Shown one piece after another: positions 20,926-32,852 of a stretch of 64,000 nucleotides of DNA. The notes beneath the pieces were generated by a model. The model did no database searches. It had not been told where the DNA came from and saw only the letters and a list, made by a program, of their open reading frames with translations. The position numbers were made by a program, and so were the translations under genes. Origin of the DNA: Temnothorax longispinosus (Eukaryota > Arthropoda > Insecta > Hymenoptera > Formicidae); the NCBI RefSeq assembly GCF_030848805.1, contig NW_027270047.1, positions 248,001-312,000 on the forward strand, written 5' to 3'. How positions within the stretch are numbered: the stretch's first letter is position 1; each line of letters starts with the position of its first letter.

Positions 20926-22706
20926 GGTCAGGAACGGGAGGATCGGTTTTGTATCTCGATAGAGTTCTGATTTTAATAACGATGAGTTTATTTTCACAAA
21001 CAGTCTACAAGAAAGTTCTCGAATGATCATAATTTCCGTTTCAGATTCGCGACAACTTGCTTTACGAGAGACGACGGTGTCTATTGCGAGCGAGAGCGAA
21101 CAAGTCCTCTCCCATTACCGCGCTACATTTATTTATAAGTTCGGTGACGGTGTGACGTCTCATCCATCAGACCAATGGACTCGCTTCCCTTGAAGGAATT
21201 GGCGGTCACCGCGTAGCGTCGCGTTGCATAGGACCGGAGCTCGTTACGTCACGTCTCCACGCCGATTTCCGTGACGGGGTTGGTGGATGAGGCGTCACGT
21301 GATGGAAGCGCACGTGCTCGGAGCACTCCGCTATACGGAGGCTGTCCTGATTGCCGTTGGTTGTTGTCAATTTTTCACCGCGTGACTTTTCGACTTTACC
21401 TCCGACTCACCAACGACAAACAGGAGGAATAACAATAATACGGTGTTTTTCCTTCCATCGAATTCTCTCGAACATGTCTCGAGAAGAAAATCATCGACGT
21501 CTCTTTGCGTTATTGCCCGATTCTAATTCTACTTTCGGACATCATGGGATGCTGAAATGTACAGTCGCCTCGCTGTTGATTGCTGGGCATCATCCCACGA
21601 TATAATCCTGTGCTTTAACTACCGGGATTATTTCCTTTGAGTGCTCAAAGTAAAACGTCGCTAATATCGGTTGCAACAACGCGTAACTTTTACCTTTTCT
21701 TATACGTCTTCTATATTGTCGTGTATGAATAATTATACGGATAATTAGTCTCTCGTAAATTGTATTCGCTCCTTATTACGACAATCGATCGAATTGCTAA
21801 TGATAAAACATTGTAAATATCTCTTACACATACTTAGTTTCGAATACTTGCGTTACGATTCTGGATATATTTTCTGTATTACCAAGTTTACATAAACATA
21901 AAGTATCTCGTATTCAATTCTCGTGAATTAGACATGAGTTTATATTTTGCATTTCCGATAACTTAATCTTTGCGACTGATACATGAATTAGAATTTACTT
22001 GTGTTTATATTGCCAAATGGGTTAATGCTACTGAGTAAATTCTACTCATCACAAGAAATTTGGATAAATAGTTCAGAATAATTGTGATAATTACAAGGTG
22101 ATATAGGAAGTCCTGAGTTACATCTATTGTTTGAATACTTATTAAATAAGTTTCTCTTTATTTATGAATTATAAAATAATTTGACTAAAGAACGATTAAG
22201 TATGCATTATTCCATGTTTGATATGTTTTAAATAATCATTTGGATTTATGTTGATTATATTTACATTGTGACAGATGTCTTATTAATAGTCATTTCATTT
22301 TCTTTAAGATTGCTTTATAAAGTGTTAGGTCATACGTATTGAAAATAATATAATAAAGAACATGTGGTTTAATTCACTTGTATTCTCGAATGTTTCAATT
22401 AACTAATTAGTATTCGAAAAGACCTTGATTGACATTACATGCTTCTCTGTGAAGTGACTATTAATAACTATACCGATTTCATTTATAACTTTATGGTTTA
22501 TATTTCTCTGCCATATTTACTACATGTATATGTTTAAATGAATTTTCACTACATTTACGTATTGTTTAACACAGCCACTGTGGCATTTGCTCATTTATAT
22601 TACAAAATAAATAGAACGTTTAAAATACTTCGTAGACATTCGAACTGCCGTGTCTCTTTCTTGGACCTCGTGCTGATTACGACTTATTCAAGACGTGTAC
22701 ATTTTT
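20926..22706 (+). other. Probable 5' LTR and flank of BEL/Pao element 1
   Basis: No gene is seen. A GC-rich part (21060-21620) precedes a long AT-rich part. AATAAA occurs near 22350. The sequence ends ...GTGTACA at about 22703, directly before a primer-binding-like block, which is where a BEL 5' LTR should end. No second LTR is present in the window, so the left edge cannot be set. Confidence 0.4.
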
Positions 22707-22727
22707 TGGTCCTTCGAGCCGGATCTA
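22707..22727 (+). other. Primer-binding-site-like block, BEL element 1
   Basis: TTGGTCCTTCGAGCCGGAT is shared with the start of the internal region of the second BEL element (52664). In BEL/Pao elements this block just after the 5' LTR is the likely tRNA primer site. Confidence 0.7.
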
Positions 22728-22889
22728 TTGATTTGATCCCAGACGTGGTAAATAGTCTGAGTAAAATATTTTGGAGATACAGTTGGAGGACGGGAAAGAG
22801 ATTACGTGCTTTTAGTGCACATTCGGTGCGATAGTCGTTCCGGGGGACCGGTTGTTTCTTCATTCCGCCCGCATACATAGTAATTCAAT

Positions 22890-24130
22890 ATGAGGTTGAG
22901 TCACATACTTGCGAGATTAAAAGAGCTGCTAGCTCTAAGTAAAACGATTGCTGAATCATATAACGAGTTAATTAAAGTCGGGTTGACGCGCGTAACGCAT
23001 CAAAGGATTCAAACGCGAAGGGCTCATCTCAAAGAAGTCTGGAATCAATTCACTGTCATTCATAAGGCTATTATAGTTGCGGCTTTAGAATTGTCTGAAA
23101 ACGAACAAGTGCAAGTTTTACAACATGTTTATTTTACACACAATATGTACGAAGCGACTCAAGAGGGTTAGTTAGAAGCTCTTGAAAAATTCACAGAATT
23201 GTTAGAGTCGGATCAATTATCTACTACAGAACCGTCATCGTTGCAATCAGTGCCTCCTCCCAGTAACAGTTCTACTTTTGTTTTACATTTTCGCTTACCG
23301 AGAATTAATATTCCACGATTTAGTGGAGCTCAATCGGAGTGGCTTCCATTCAAGAACTTGTTCGTTTCATTAGTAACAGAAAATCCGACGTTGTCAAAAA
23401 TTGAGAAACTTCAATACCTAAAGACTAATTTAACGGGGTCAGCGTTCAACCTCGTTAAACATACTGCTCTGACTGCGGATAATTTTCAAAAGACGTGGGA
23501 TTCATTGATTCTATTTTATGAAAATACTCGGTTATTGGAAAAAACAACGTTTCAGTCTTTAATGAATATAAAACGCGTTACTAAAGAATCTGCGAAAGAA
23601 TTAGAAGAATTCTATTCTACGATAATGCAAATATATCGTACGTTCGAATCATTAAATTGTCCCATCGAATATTGGGATACGTTCCTAGTGTTCATTTGTA
23701 CTAATAAGCTAGATTCGGAGACTATAAAATTATGGGAAGCGCAATTAGGATCGTCAAGATCTTCCCCATCTTGGGAACAATTTAGGGAATTTCTGTTTTC
23801 AAGATTATCGACGTTAGTATCTATTGAGAAATCTCAAAGCGGAAAGTCTTCGCAACCTGTAAAGACAACCGCTGCGAAAAGTGAACCACCAAGGAAAATC
23901 TGTTGACAATTCGAAGGTTAAAACCCGTTGTAACTTGTGCAACAAGAACCATTTTTATAACGTCTTGCCCTCAGTATTTCTAAATCTATTCAACAAAGAA
24001 TAACTATTATCACTCGGAATCGACTTTGCTATAATTGCCTCGGAAGACATCGAGTGTCGGATTGTCGAGTTACAAAGAGGTGCCAAAGATGCGGTAAGAA
24101 GCATCATACGTCCATTCATCAATCTAATAC
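22890..24130 (+). pseudogene. BEL/Pao gag, element 1, interrupted
   Basis: Starts with an ATG and a helical N-terminal domain. A TAG at about 23169 is followed in the same frame by the conserved gag core (DUF1759 family: LPRINIPRFSG, then WLPFKNLF and EKLQYLKTNL) to a TGA at about 23904. After a frame change come two or three Cys-His zinc knuckles (CYNCLGRHRVSDC and CQRCGKKHHTSIH near 24020-24120) that would bind genomic RNA. The gene is non-functional because of at least one internal stop and one frameshift. Gag would assemble cytoplasmic particles. Confidence 0.88.
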
Positions 24131-25557
24131 TTCGACTTCAAAGGAAAACGATACTAAGCAGAATCCTAGGGATCCATCAAAAGACAATTTTAATACGTTT
24201 GAAGCAAAAGTTTTACATGCGTCTAGGAAGACAATCTTCAATTCTTCTGTGCTGTTAGCAACAGCGCAAGTAATTCTAATTGCTCCGTCAGGACGATCGA
24301 TTAACATTAGGGCACTTATAGATCAGGGATCGGAAATTTCTATTGTGTCTGAAAAAGTTGTTCAGTTTTTGAAGTTGTCTCGTAAGAATTCTACTTTGTC
24401 TTTAACTGGGATCGGTTCTCAGAAAGCACAGCACACTAAAGGTTCTACTATGTTTATACTCAAACCTTACTTTCAGTCAGAATTTGAAATAGAAGTGAAC
24501 GCGCAAATTTTACCTAAGCTCACGTCGTCTATTCCATGTCTGTACCTAGATCGAAAGAGGTGGTCGCACGTGAGTGAAATTCGATTGGCAGATCCAAACT
24601 TTAATAAACCTGGTTCAATTGATTTGATCTTAGGTGCCGACGTGTATTGCTCTATAATCAAAGAAGGAATAATTCGCGGAGATCCAAACACCCCGATCGC
24701 GCAATCAACTAAATTCGGTTGGATTATTTCGGGTTTAACAAACCACGAAAGTCACAATACTTTTGTTCAGGGGTATCACGTGACAGTTAACGATGAAGTT
24801 CACGATCTTTTACGAAAATTCTGGGAAACAGAGGAGTTCGGTAACTTCAATAGAACATTGTCAGAAGACGAATTAGCCTGCGAAAGGCATTTTCAAAATA
24901 CACATTCGAGAGACGCGGAGGGAGATACATAGTTAAATTGCCGTTCAAAGATTCGCCTAGTATATCGGAAACTCAAAGAATAAAGCCATTCGTTTAATGA
25001 ACAATTTGTTCAATAAATTCGAGAAAAATCCTGAATACGCTGAGAAATATACAAAATTTATCGATGAATTCGTGGAATTAAAGTATATGAAACCAGTCAA
25101 AAGCAAAAGTCCGGAACCGGAATTAACTTATTACTTGCCGCATCACGGAGTCATTCGAGAGCAAAGTCTCAGTACGAAATTACGCGTTGTATTTAATGCG
25201 TCGAGTAAAACCACTTCTGGATTATCTATTAACCAACTTTTACATTCCGGGCCGAAGTTACAACTGAATCTATTTAACGTACTTATTTGGTTTCGTTGTT
25301 TTCGGTATGCCTTTTTTGCATACGTAGAAAAGATGTTCCGGCAAATTAGAATGCATCCTGATGACTTGGATTTCCATCGAATTGTGTGGATAAGTTAGGA
25401 AGACTTATTATTTTTATTCTTTTAACAGTAACATATGGATTCATTTGTTCTCCTTGGATAGCTCTACGTACATTCAGCAGTTAATTAAAGACGAAGGCTT
25501 TCGTTTTCCTCTAGCATTGCCCACAATGGAGAAGGGCAGGTATGTAGATGATTTTTT
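24131..25557 (+). pseudogene. BEL/Pao pol (protease and start of RT), element 1, truncated
   Basis: Downstream of the zinc knuckles an aspartic-protease-like region (DUF1758 type) has LIDQGSEISIVSE near 24320; the usual DSG/DTG appears here as DQG. The region then runs to FWETEEFGN and a stop at 24930. The reverse transcriptase starts in another frame (YYLPHHGVIRE and LRVVFNASS near 25130-25205). It continues through further frame changes to the catalytic YVDD at 25541-25552, where the element stops and 28S rDNA sequence begins. RNase H, integrase and the 3' LTR are missing. Confidence 0.87.
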
Positions 25558-25559
25558 GC

Positions 25560-25582
25560 GATGGCCCTCGCGGGTGTTGACG

Positions 25583-25675
<93 letters not shown>
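25560..25675 (+). rRNA. 28S rRNA gene fragment, upstream of R2
   Basis: The conserved 28S stretch runs from GATGGCCCTCGCGGGTGTTG to GACTCTCTTAAGG, the canonical sequence directly upstream of the R2 insertion site. Two substitutions against the usual insect sequence are visible by eye (GTCAACGTG and CAAGCAAGC). Only ~116 bp is present, so this is an orphan fragment and not a working rRNA gene. Confidence 0.95.
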
Positions 25676-25736
25676 CGTTTTTCTCCTTTTCTTCTTTTTC
25701 CTTGCTCTCTTTTTCGTTGGCTCTTGGAGCTATGTG

Positions 25737-25955
25737 ATGCATGGTACTGGCATTGGCCCCTGGTTGATCAACCCTAGTGGCCGATCTCGGGGGCTTTTTG
25801 CTTTAAACAGATTTGAGATTCTGGAGAGGTTTGGGAGATATTAGATCCGTGGTGCATGGTGTGCATTGGCCCCTGGTTGATCGGTCCTAATGGCCGATCC
25901 CGGGGGCTTTTTGCTTTAAACAGATTTTGAGATTTTAAAGAGGTTTGAGCCCCTG
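25737..25955. repeat. ~114-bp direct duplication in the R2 5' region
   Basis: GCATTGGCCCCTGGTTGATC followed by GGCCGATC(T/C)CGGGGGCTTTTTG occurs twice, 114 bp apart. A short third trace (GAGGTTTGAGCCCCTGG) follows near 25944. The pyrimidine-rich first 60 bases of the element precede it. Confidence 0.85.
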
Positions 25956-26179
25956 GTGACCATAGGTCCCTTTGCTTTAAGGACAAAGCAATACGCCGCC
26001 CCCGTGGACACTGGACCGTCCCGGGGGCTTTTCGCGGGAGCGTTTTGTAGGTGAGAGTCATGGTTGCTCGTTCACAAGGGGGCGCAGCCTGTCGTCTGCG
26101 CCCCAAGTCTGCCCCACCTCCACGATGGTGTCCGCTGGGTACCCGGCTTGCCGGGGAGCTAACGGGGTTCAGGCGACTC

Positions 26180-26392
26180 GGGAGCATGCCCTGGGCTCTC
26201 GGCCGGTCTCGACCGGCGCCAGCGGGTTCATTCCCGTCAGGGCAACAGCGGGAGCATGCCCTGGGCTTTCGGCCAGTCTCGACTGGTGCCAGCGGGTTTC
26301 ATTCCCGTCAGGGTAATAACGGGAGCATACCCTGGGCTCTCGGCCGGGATACCGGTGCCAGCGGGTTTCATTCCCGTCAGGGCAACACAGCT
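26180..26392. repeat. ~70-bp tandem triplication in the R2 5' region
   Basis: GGGAGCATGCCCTGGGCT recurs at 26180, 26250 and 26321 with GCCAGCGGGTTTCATTCCC in each unit. The period is 70-71 bp, so it shifts frame from unit to unit. Confidence 0.85.
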
Positions 26393-26499
26393 GGCTGTGG
26401 GCTAGCAACCCCTGTCGGCTTACTGGTAAGCGCTGGCAAAAATCAAGACGAAGCCTCGGACGACGGGGAACATGGCTCCATTCCCCTGGAGCATGGCCA

Positions 26500-29400
26500 G
26501 GGGGCTATTCGAAGACAACCAAGGCAAGAAATACAGATCTGTGAACTATCGCTCCCCTTCAGTCGAAGGGGATGCGAAAATTGCGCCGCAACTGGAGCGG
26601 GCGAGTATATGGCTCTCACTGTCAAAGATGAGGCCCGGCATATAGAGGAAGTGCACCCTCACCTGAGCATCAGGTACAAATGCGAACGATGTGGCAAGTC
26701 ATACGCGTCGTATCGGGCGGCCGCATGCCACCTTCCAAAATGCCCAGCAGCCAGGGCAGGTGATGGGCAGCGAACCGTAGAGCAGGGCCGGTTCGTCTGC
26801 CCGGACTGTGACAGGAATTTCACCACACAACGAGGCCTGTCACAGCATCAGAGGCTGGTACACCCAGTGGCAAGAAACCGAGTGAGATCGGAGCAAGCTG
26901 CTCCGAAGGTGATGGAGCCGAGGAGAGGTAGAGTTTTCTCTGCCGAAGGTGTGAGTAGAATGCTCGAGCTCGAGGTAGAGCTCAAGGATGAGACGAATAT
27001 AGCAAAGGCTATGGCCCTGCTTATGCCGGAAAAAACAAGAGGAGTGAAGCGTACTATAAAAGGTGGAAAGAGCAGCGCCTCGATAGTCAAGAACCCCTCA
27101 GCGAGGAGGACCGACAAGCGGATGGTGCACCGCCAGAGGTCGATGATGTCTTTGTAGATCCGGAGGAGACCGAGGATGTCTTCTTAGATGCGGAGGAGAT
27201 ACCGTGCGATATATATAGCTTCGACGAATCAACGTCAACTGCACACTGGATGCAAGCCTGCATTGAGGCGGTGCTTAAGGAGCTCAAGAGTAGTGAGCCC
27301 AAGGAATCGCTGGAATTACAACAACACATTATCCAGCTCCTGACGGCAAAAAGTGAAAGTCAGGCAATAACGCAAGAGGAGGTAGACGCAGCCTATGAGC
27401 TGGCGATCAGTTTGTTCTGTGCTCCGGAGTCGGGGAAAACAGGCGGTAATTCCCGAAGACACCGGAGTCGGAGGAAAGGACTTTCGGGAAGAAGTGAACG
27501 CAAAGCCCGAGCTTATGCTCGTACACAAGAATTGTATAGGAACAATCCCGCTATCCTCGCTAAGATGGTAAGAGAGGGTATGGATGTCCAGACGCTGGAT
27601 TCAGGCGTTTCAGTGAGTCCAACAGTTGAGAGCGTCAAGAAGCTCTACGGAGAGCTATGGGGAAACCCGGGTCGATGTGATATTGGCCGGGAAGAGCGAG
27701 AGGCCACGGTGCCGTATAATCCAGCAGAGATTCTGCATCCTATCTCCAAGGAGGAGATTTTGAAGCGTTTCAAGGCTACACGGCTGAGGGTGGCAGCCGA
27801 GACTCCGCAAGGGAGATCTGATGAGAAACGAGTGAAGCTATATCCTCCACGCAATTTTTAATGTAATCATGCTGGCATTGAAACAACCGATCGCGTGGCG
27901 CTGCAATAGAACAACACTATTGCTTAAAGAGGGGAAGGACCCCTCAGTAGCGGCCAATTACAGGCCGATTACTATCTCCTCAATATTAAGCAGATCATAT
28001 TGGGGTATCATGGATCAGCGTCTAAGGAAAGTGGTTCACCTGAATGCACGGCAAAAAGGCTTTGTGCCGGAGATAGGATGTTATAATAACATCAACTTGC
28101 TGAACGAAGTTCTCGCACTAGCAAAGAAAGATAAAGGAATTGTAGCCACTCAGGTGGACATAGCCAAGGCGTTTGATAGCCTCCCGCTGTTATCAGGTAC
28201 GCCTTACTCGGAAAAAGGCTGCCGGAGGAGGTGGTGGCATTGATAATGGATTCATATAAAGGAGCCAAAACCACCATGAAATGTCGTGACGAAACGTTCG
28301 ACATTGAATTGAGAAGAGGAGTCAAGCAAGGAGACCCTCTGTCTCCGCTTATTTTCAACGTCTGCATGGATTTGATTATAGACAGACTTGAAAGAATGGA
28401 AGGCTTCCAAATCAAGGACGGCCTGAGTATGTCGTGCCTGGCCTTTGCCGACGATATAATACTCATTGCAAACACTAGAGAAGCGGCGAGTCGGCTTATG
28501 GATGAGCTCGTCGGCTTCCTTTCACGATGAGGAATGGCACTATCAATTGGGAAGTGCGTTGCTTTTGGTATTGTTACCACCAAAACTAATTGGTATATGG
28601 TGGATCCAGAAATACACAGCAATGGCGAGATGATCGCCTATTGTGGCCCTGCTCAGTCAATGCAATACCTAGGCATTCAGGTTACTCCGTGGGAAGGAGT
28701 AGTTACCAAGCACGCAATTGCGCGGCTAAGGAATACGCTCCCAAGAATTAAAAGGCTACCCCTGAAGCCACATCAGAAAGTTGAACTTTTGGCGCGGTAT
28801 GTTTTGCCGCACTTTTTGTATGCCTTCACCGCGGGCACAGTAAGTGCCACAGAATTACGTGAACTGGACCAAACACTAAGGACGGCGGTGAAAGACTATC
28901 TGCACCTTCCAATGTCTACAGCAGATGGTCTGCTATACGCGTCTAAGCGCGATGGCGGCATGGGTTTTCCCAAGCTTGGTATTGTTGTAACGTCCGCAAT
29001 GTTAAAAGCTGGTTTTCGCTTTTTGAATAACAGCGATCCGGCGATCCAAGCCTTAGTAATGGCGTCGGGGTTAGAAAACAAATTAAAGCGCTTGGCGCAC
29101 GTGGCCAAACTGGGCTGGTCCCTAGAGTCGATCAAACAGATCGACGGCTATAAAAATAAGGCCAAAGCGAATGAATGGCACAAATGGGCGGAGTTACCGT
29201 CTCAAGGCAAGGGTGTGCCAGCCTATAAAGACGATAAGGTGGGTAATGAATGGTTATACCGGCCTAACCTGTTGAAACCTTCCAGGTATATTACGGCTCT
29301 TAAGTTAAGAGCCAATGTCGCGGCAAACAAGGTGTCGCTGAACAGAGTCACTAAGAACAGCGGCGTCATGTGCCGTAAGTGCAAGGCTCAACCCGAGACA

Positions 29401-29919
29401 CTGGGTCATATACTAGGGCAGTGCGTGTACACCAAGTCTGGTCGTATTAAACGCCACAATGATATTCGAGACTTCATAGAGCGCCACGTTTTGGGGCAAC
29501 GTGGAATGACGATAACGAAAGAAGCTCGACTACAGGACCCTCATCTGAGGAATCTCCAACCAGACCTGATCATACAGTATCAGGAAAGGGTCTTTGTGGC
29601 TGATGTAACAATCTGCCATGAGGATGGCGATCTCTTAGAGAGAGGCAAGAGGGACAAGCTCGCCAAATATGCGTCCCTCATAGGCCCGCTTAAAGCCCAA
29701 TTAGGGGCGAAAGACTGTATGATCCTCCCGATAGTTATCGGGACAAGAGGAGCAATGCCCAAAGACACTGTTACCTGTCTTCGTAAATTGGGAATTAAAG
29801 ACAGAGGCTCGCTGAGAACGCTAACACTTCAAGCACTCAGGAGCTCAGTGGAACTCTTCCATATGTTTATGGATTATAACGCGCCTTTGCGCCTCAACAG
29901 CAGCGATGCTGCAGATTAA
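26500..29919 (+). pseudogene. R2 polyprotein (zinc fingers, RT, endonuclease), frameshifted
   Basis: The N-terminal part shows three zinc-finger-like motifs: CENC...HIEEVHP (~26570-26660), CERCGKSYASYRAAACHLPKC (~26674-26736) and CPDCDRNFTTQRGLSQHQ (~26797-26860). Three fingers suggest the R2-A type. The RT follows, with ANYRPITISSILSR, the region around DIAKAFDSL (~28155) and catalytic FADD (~28444). A Cys-His knuckle CRKCKAQPETLGHILGQC (~29370) and a restriction-like endonuclease (PDLIIQY, VADVTICHEDGDLLERGK, KLAKYA) end the protein. Damage includes frame changes near 27050, 27845 and 28190 and an in-frame TGA at 28528-28530. The original start is uncertain; an upstream open frame from 26051 consists mainly of the 70-bp repeats. 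Confidence 0.93.
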
Positions 29920-30516
29920 AAACTCTTGGCACTAGCTCACTGATGTAATTTTATACATAAACAACGGTCTGGGACCTGATCCACCCAATATTTTACTTAT
30001 TTATTTATTTATTCGGGAGCATTCTACACTCCCGATTTTAATCTATGCCGGCACTTTTGCCGTGGACATCAGTGATGCGAGTCGCTCGGATGGGCACTGA
30101 GCGGCGGCAGAGCCGTGTTACCAAACCGCCCCGACACACGGGCGGACGCCTCCACGTGGCTCCCCGCGGTAACGGCAACACACTAAGCCGGCCAAGTTCC
30201 GTTTCCCCAAGTAGGGGACTCTGCTTAAATAATTTTTCCAGCCCGTACGCAGGAATCCCGCGGCAGATCAGTCAGATGGGTTTCCCTCCTGCGGGAGGAC
30301 TTGCCAAGAGTGCTAGATAGGCCAGTTACTATAAGATAGGTGATAATAAAGAACGAAAGTTATGCTGGATCTCGTATCCTTGTTATTGGGTAACCCGTTG
30401 CGCAGATGAGCGATCCAATAGTCAACCTGCAGGGTCGCTCGAGCCGGGACCCGTTGTTATCAGGAACCGCACTGCCCGAAGCGGTAAGACGCGCCGAAAA
30501 AAAGACGTGATGTAAA

Positions 30517-30574
<58 letters not shown>

Positions 30575-30577
30575 ACT
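30517..30577 (+). rRNA. 28S rRNA gene fragment, downstream of R2
   Basis: TAGCCAAATGCCTCGTCATC to GAGATTCCCACT matches the conserved 28S sequence immediately after the R2 site. Similarity ends at 30577, with at most an 8-bp trace (CCTATCTA) a few bases later. Confidence 0.95.
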
Positions 30578-32690
30578 CCCGGTTCTCCTATCTATGGTTT
30601 TGCGCTCTTCCTGGCTGGATCACCGTCACTCGGGAGGATTTCGTCGATGGAGGGTTTCGGGCGGCCAACAGGTAAGTAGGTTCGGTATGGATGAAAGTCT
30701 TTTCAGGTTCGTAGCCGCCGGATGGTTTCGCAATAAACGTCACACGTAAGTTTTACGAAAAATAGGTAGAATATAATTTATTTTCTTTTTTTTCAGTTAC
30801 ATGGACTTTATAATTAGCGGGATTACGCTGACCGCTGAGCGGGATCGTTCTCGCTCTGTGAGATCGCTTGCCGTTTGCGAGTTCCGTTCCGTTAAGATAC
30901 TACGCGAGAATTTAGGAAGACGAGTTTGTGGAGTATTGGCTCGATGCGAACCGCTCGCATCGAGTCCCGAGAGACGAATCCTCGATTGCTGGGCTCGCTT
31001 GCCCTGCCTCGCTGTCGCTGGGGTTCGCCCCACTACGCGCCCTGACCATTCTTCCAGGCCTTTCGCACGCAGCTGTGTCAACAGCTTCATTGTTCCTGAT
31101 TGCACATCTGGCAAACACCTGTGTGTTTTCGCACAACTCGCCGCATTCCGCTCGCTCGCTTTTGAATAGCCACATTGTTCTCGGCCGCACATCTGCCGTA
31201 CACCTGTGGCTAACTCGCGTTTACATTTCCGCATTCCGATCCCTGTCTTCGCACTTTGCGTATTCGCGAAAGCATATTGACGTTTCACGCGATTCAAGGG
31301 CGACTTTCTCCTCGCCGTAGTTTTCTAGATGATTCGAGATGCTTTCGCGATGGAAGCTCTATGCTCAGACTTACAAGATAATGTCGCTTCCGCATATCCG
31401 CGCCCCGAATCGTTTGATACTCGTTAAGCCGCTATTTCCGCGATGCTGATACCAGGCTTGCTTAGCATTAAGCGGTTTTTCCGCTTTTTTTCGCCCCGGT
31501 TTAACGTTACGTACCGCGCTCCGGCTTGCTCGAGACTCGGTAGAACGAGTCTCCGTCGACTCTGCAACGCGTATGCTTAGCCTTAAGCGGTTTCCGCTTT
31601 TTCCGTGCCGCTTTAACTTTATCGCGCTCCGGCTTGCTCGAGACTCGGTAGAAACGAGTCTCCGTCGACTCTGCAACGCGTATGCTTAGCCTTAAGCGGT
31701 CTCCGCTTTTTCGTGCCGATTTAACGTTACCGCGCTCCGACTTGCTCGAGACTCGGTAGAACGAGTCTCCGTCGACTCTGCAACGTGTATGCTTAGCGGT
31801 AAGCGGTTCCCGCTTCGCGTCACCGATTTTTGTTTCACCCGACTTCGCTATGCTTGTAGCTCGTCGAACGAGTTTCCGCGAACTCTACGTTGCGTTTGCT
31901 CAGCGGTAAGCGGTTTCCGCTTCAATTTGCCGAGTTTGTCTCGTCGCGCTCCGATATGCTTGAAACTCGGTAGAACGAGTCTCCGTCGACTCTGCAACGT
32001 GTATGCTTAGCGGTAAGCGGTTTCCGCTTCTAATTGCCGAGTTTGTCTCGCCGCACTTCGCTATGCTTGCAGCTCGGTCGAACGAGTCTCCGCGAACTCT
32101 ACGTCGCGTTTGCTTAGCGGTAAGCGGTTTCCGCTTCAATTTGCCGAGTTTGTCTCGCCGCGCTCCGATATGCTTGAGACTCGGTCGGACGAGTTTCCGC
32201 GAACTCTACGTCGCGTTTGCTTAGCGGTAAGCGGTTCCCGCTTCGCGTCACCGAGTTTATCTCGCCGCACTTCGATATGCTCGCAACTCGGTAGAACGAG
32301 TCTTCGTGGACTCTACTACGCGTTTGCTTAGCGGTAAGCGGTTTCCGCTTCGCGTCATTCCGTCGTCGCGGTTCCGGAGTCTCGCGTTTCGCTCGTTTGA
32401 CTCCTGCAAGGCAAGAGCTTATATCTAAATCAAACTATGATTCTTGATGCGCGTTTTATTTATCCCGACGCCTCGTGATTGCTATAAAGCTCATCTAATT
32501 AACCTTATTAGTTCTAATCGGCCCGCTGGCCTCGCGCTTCTTTTCCCGCTATTCTCGCCCGGGCTCGCCGCTGCTATTGCTGCATTGCCCCTTCTGGCCG
32601 AGGGCTCCCTCAGCTGTTGGCTTGGCTGCCTCTCGGCTGGTCGTCGGTTGGCGCAGCCCAGCGGACGGCTGCAAGGTTAGGTTAGGTTAG
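30578..32690 (+). repeat. Composite mini-exon repeat, copy F (5' truncated by the 28S fragment)
   Basis: Begins inside a mini-exon (GCTGGATCACCGTCACTCGG near 30614) ending CAACAG before GTAAGTAGG at 30672. A second short exon is 30707-30745, followed by GTAAGT, and an acceptor-like TTTTTTTTCAG ends at 30796. The long last exon carries a 107-bp minisatellite. The tail ends at GGCTGCAAGGTTAGG directly before copy C. I recognise no protein domain. Confidence 0.7.
31450..32360. repeat. 107-bp minisatellite of copy F, nine units
   Basis: CTTAGC...TAAGCGGT recurs at 31461, 31576, 31685, 31792, 31899, 32006, 32113, 32220 and 32327. The last seven steps are exactly 107 bp or nearly so. Each unit has ACTCGGTAGAACGAGTCTCC, a short inverted repeat (CTCGGT/ACGAGT type), and CGTCGACTCTGC or CGCGAACTCTAC. 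Two subtypes alternate among the later units. Confidence 0.9.
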
Positions 32691-32694
32691 GTTG
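32675..32694. repeat. TTAGG run at the F/C junction
   Basis: GGTTAGGTTAGGTTAGGTTG is three insect-type telomere repeats between the end of copy F and the GTGACCG head of copy C. Confidence 0.9.
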
Positions 32695-32852
32695 TGACCG
32701 AACGATGCATAATCGGGCCACGGGGTACGCTATTTTGTCCTATTAGTCATCGGTCGCCACTCGGTTTAACCTTTATATACCGAGAAGGTAGGTATTCGTA
32801 ATGAAAATCAGCCAAAATGTGAACAATTTGTTTAAACAATTTTATTTTTTCA

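Larger units (their letters stand above)
25676..30516 (+). mobile_element. R2 non-LTR retrotransposon in its 28S target site
   Basis: Inserted exactly between TTAAGG and TAGCC of the 28S fragment, the known R2 cut site. It is 4841 bp long. The 5' region has a ~114-bp duplication (25737 and 25851) and a ~70-bp triplication (26180, 26250, 26321). One long protein region follows, and the 3' UTR (29920-30516) ends in an A-rich tail (TGTAAA). R2 elements encode a sequence-specific endonuclease and reverse transcriptase that insert by target-primed reverse transcription. The reading frame is broken, so the copy is dead. Confidence 0.96.

Noticed and set aside
26051..26430. N-terminal extension of the R2 protein from 26051
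   Set aside because: The stretch is the 70-bp triplication, whose frame shifts per unit; R2 proteins normally start nearer the zinc fingers.
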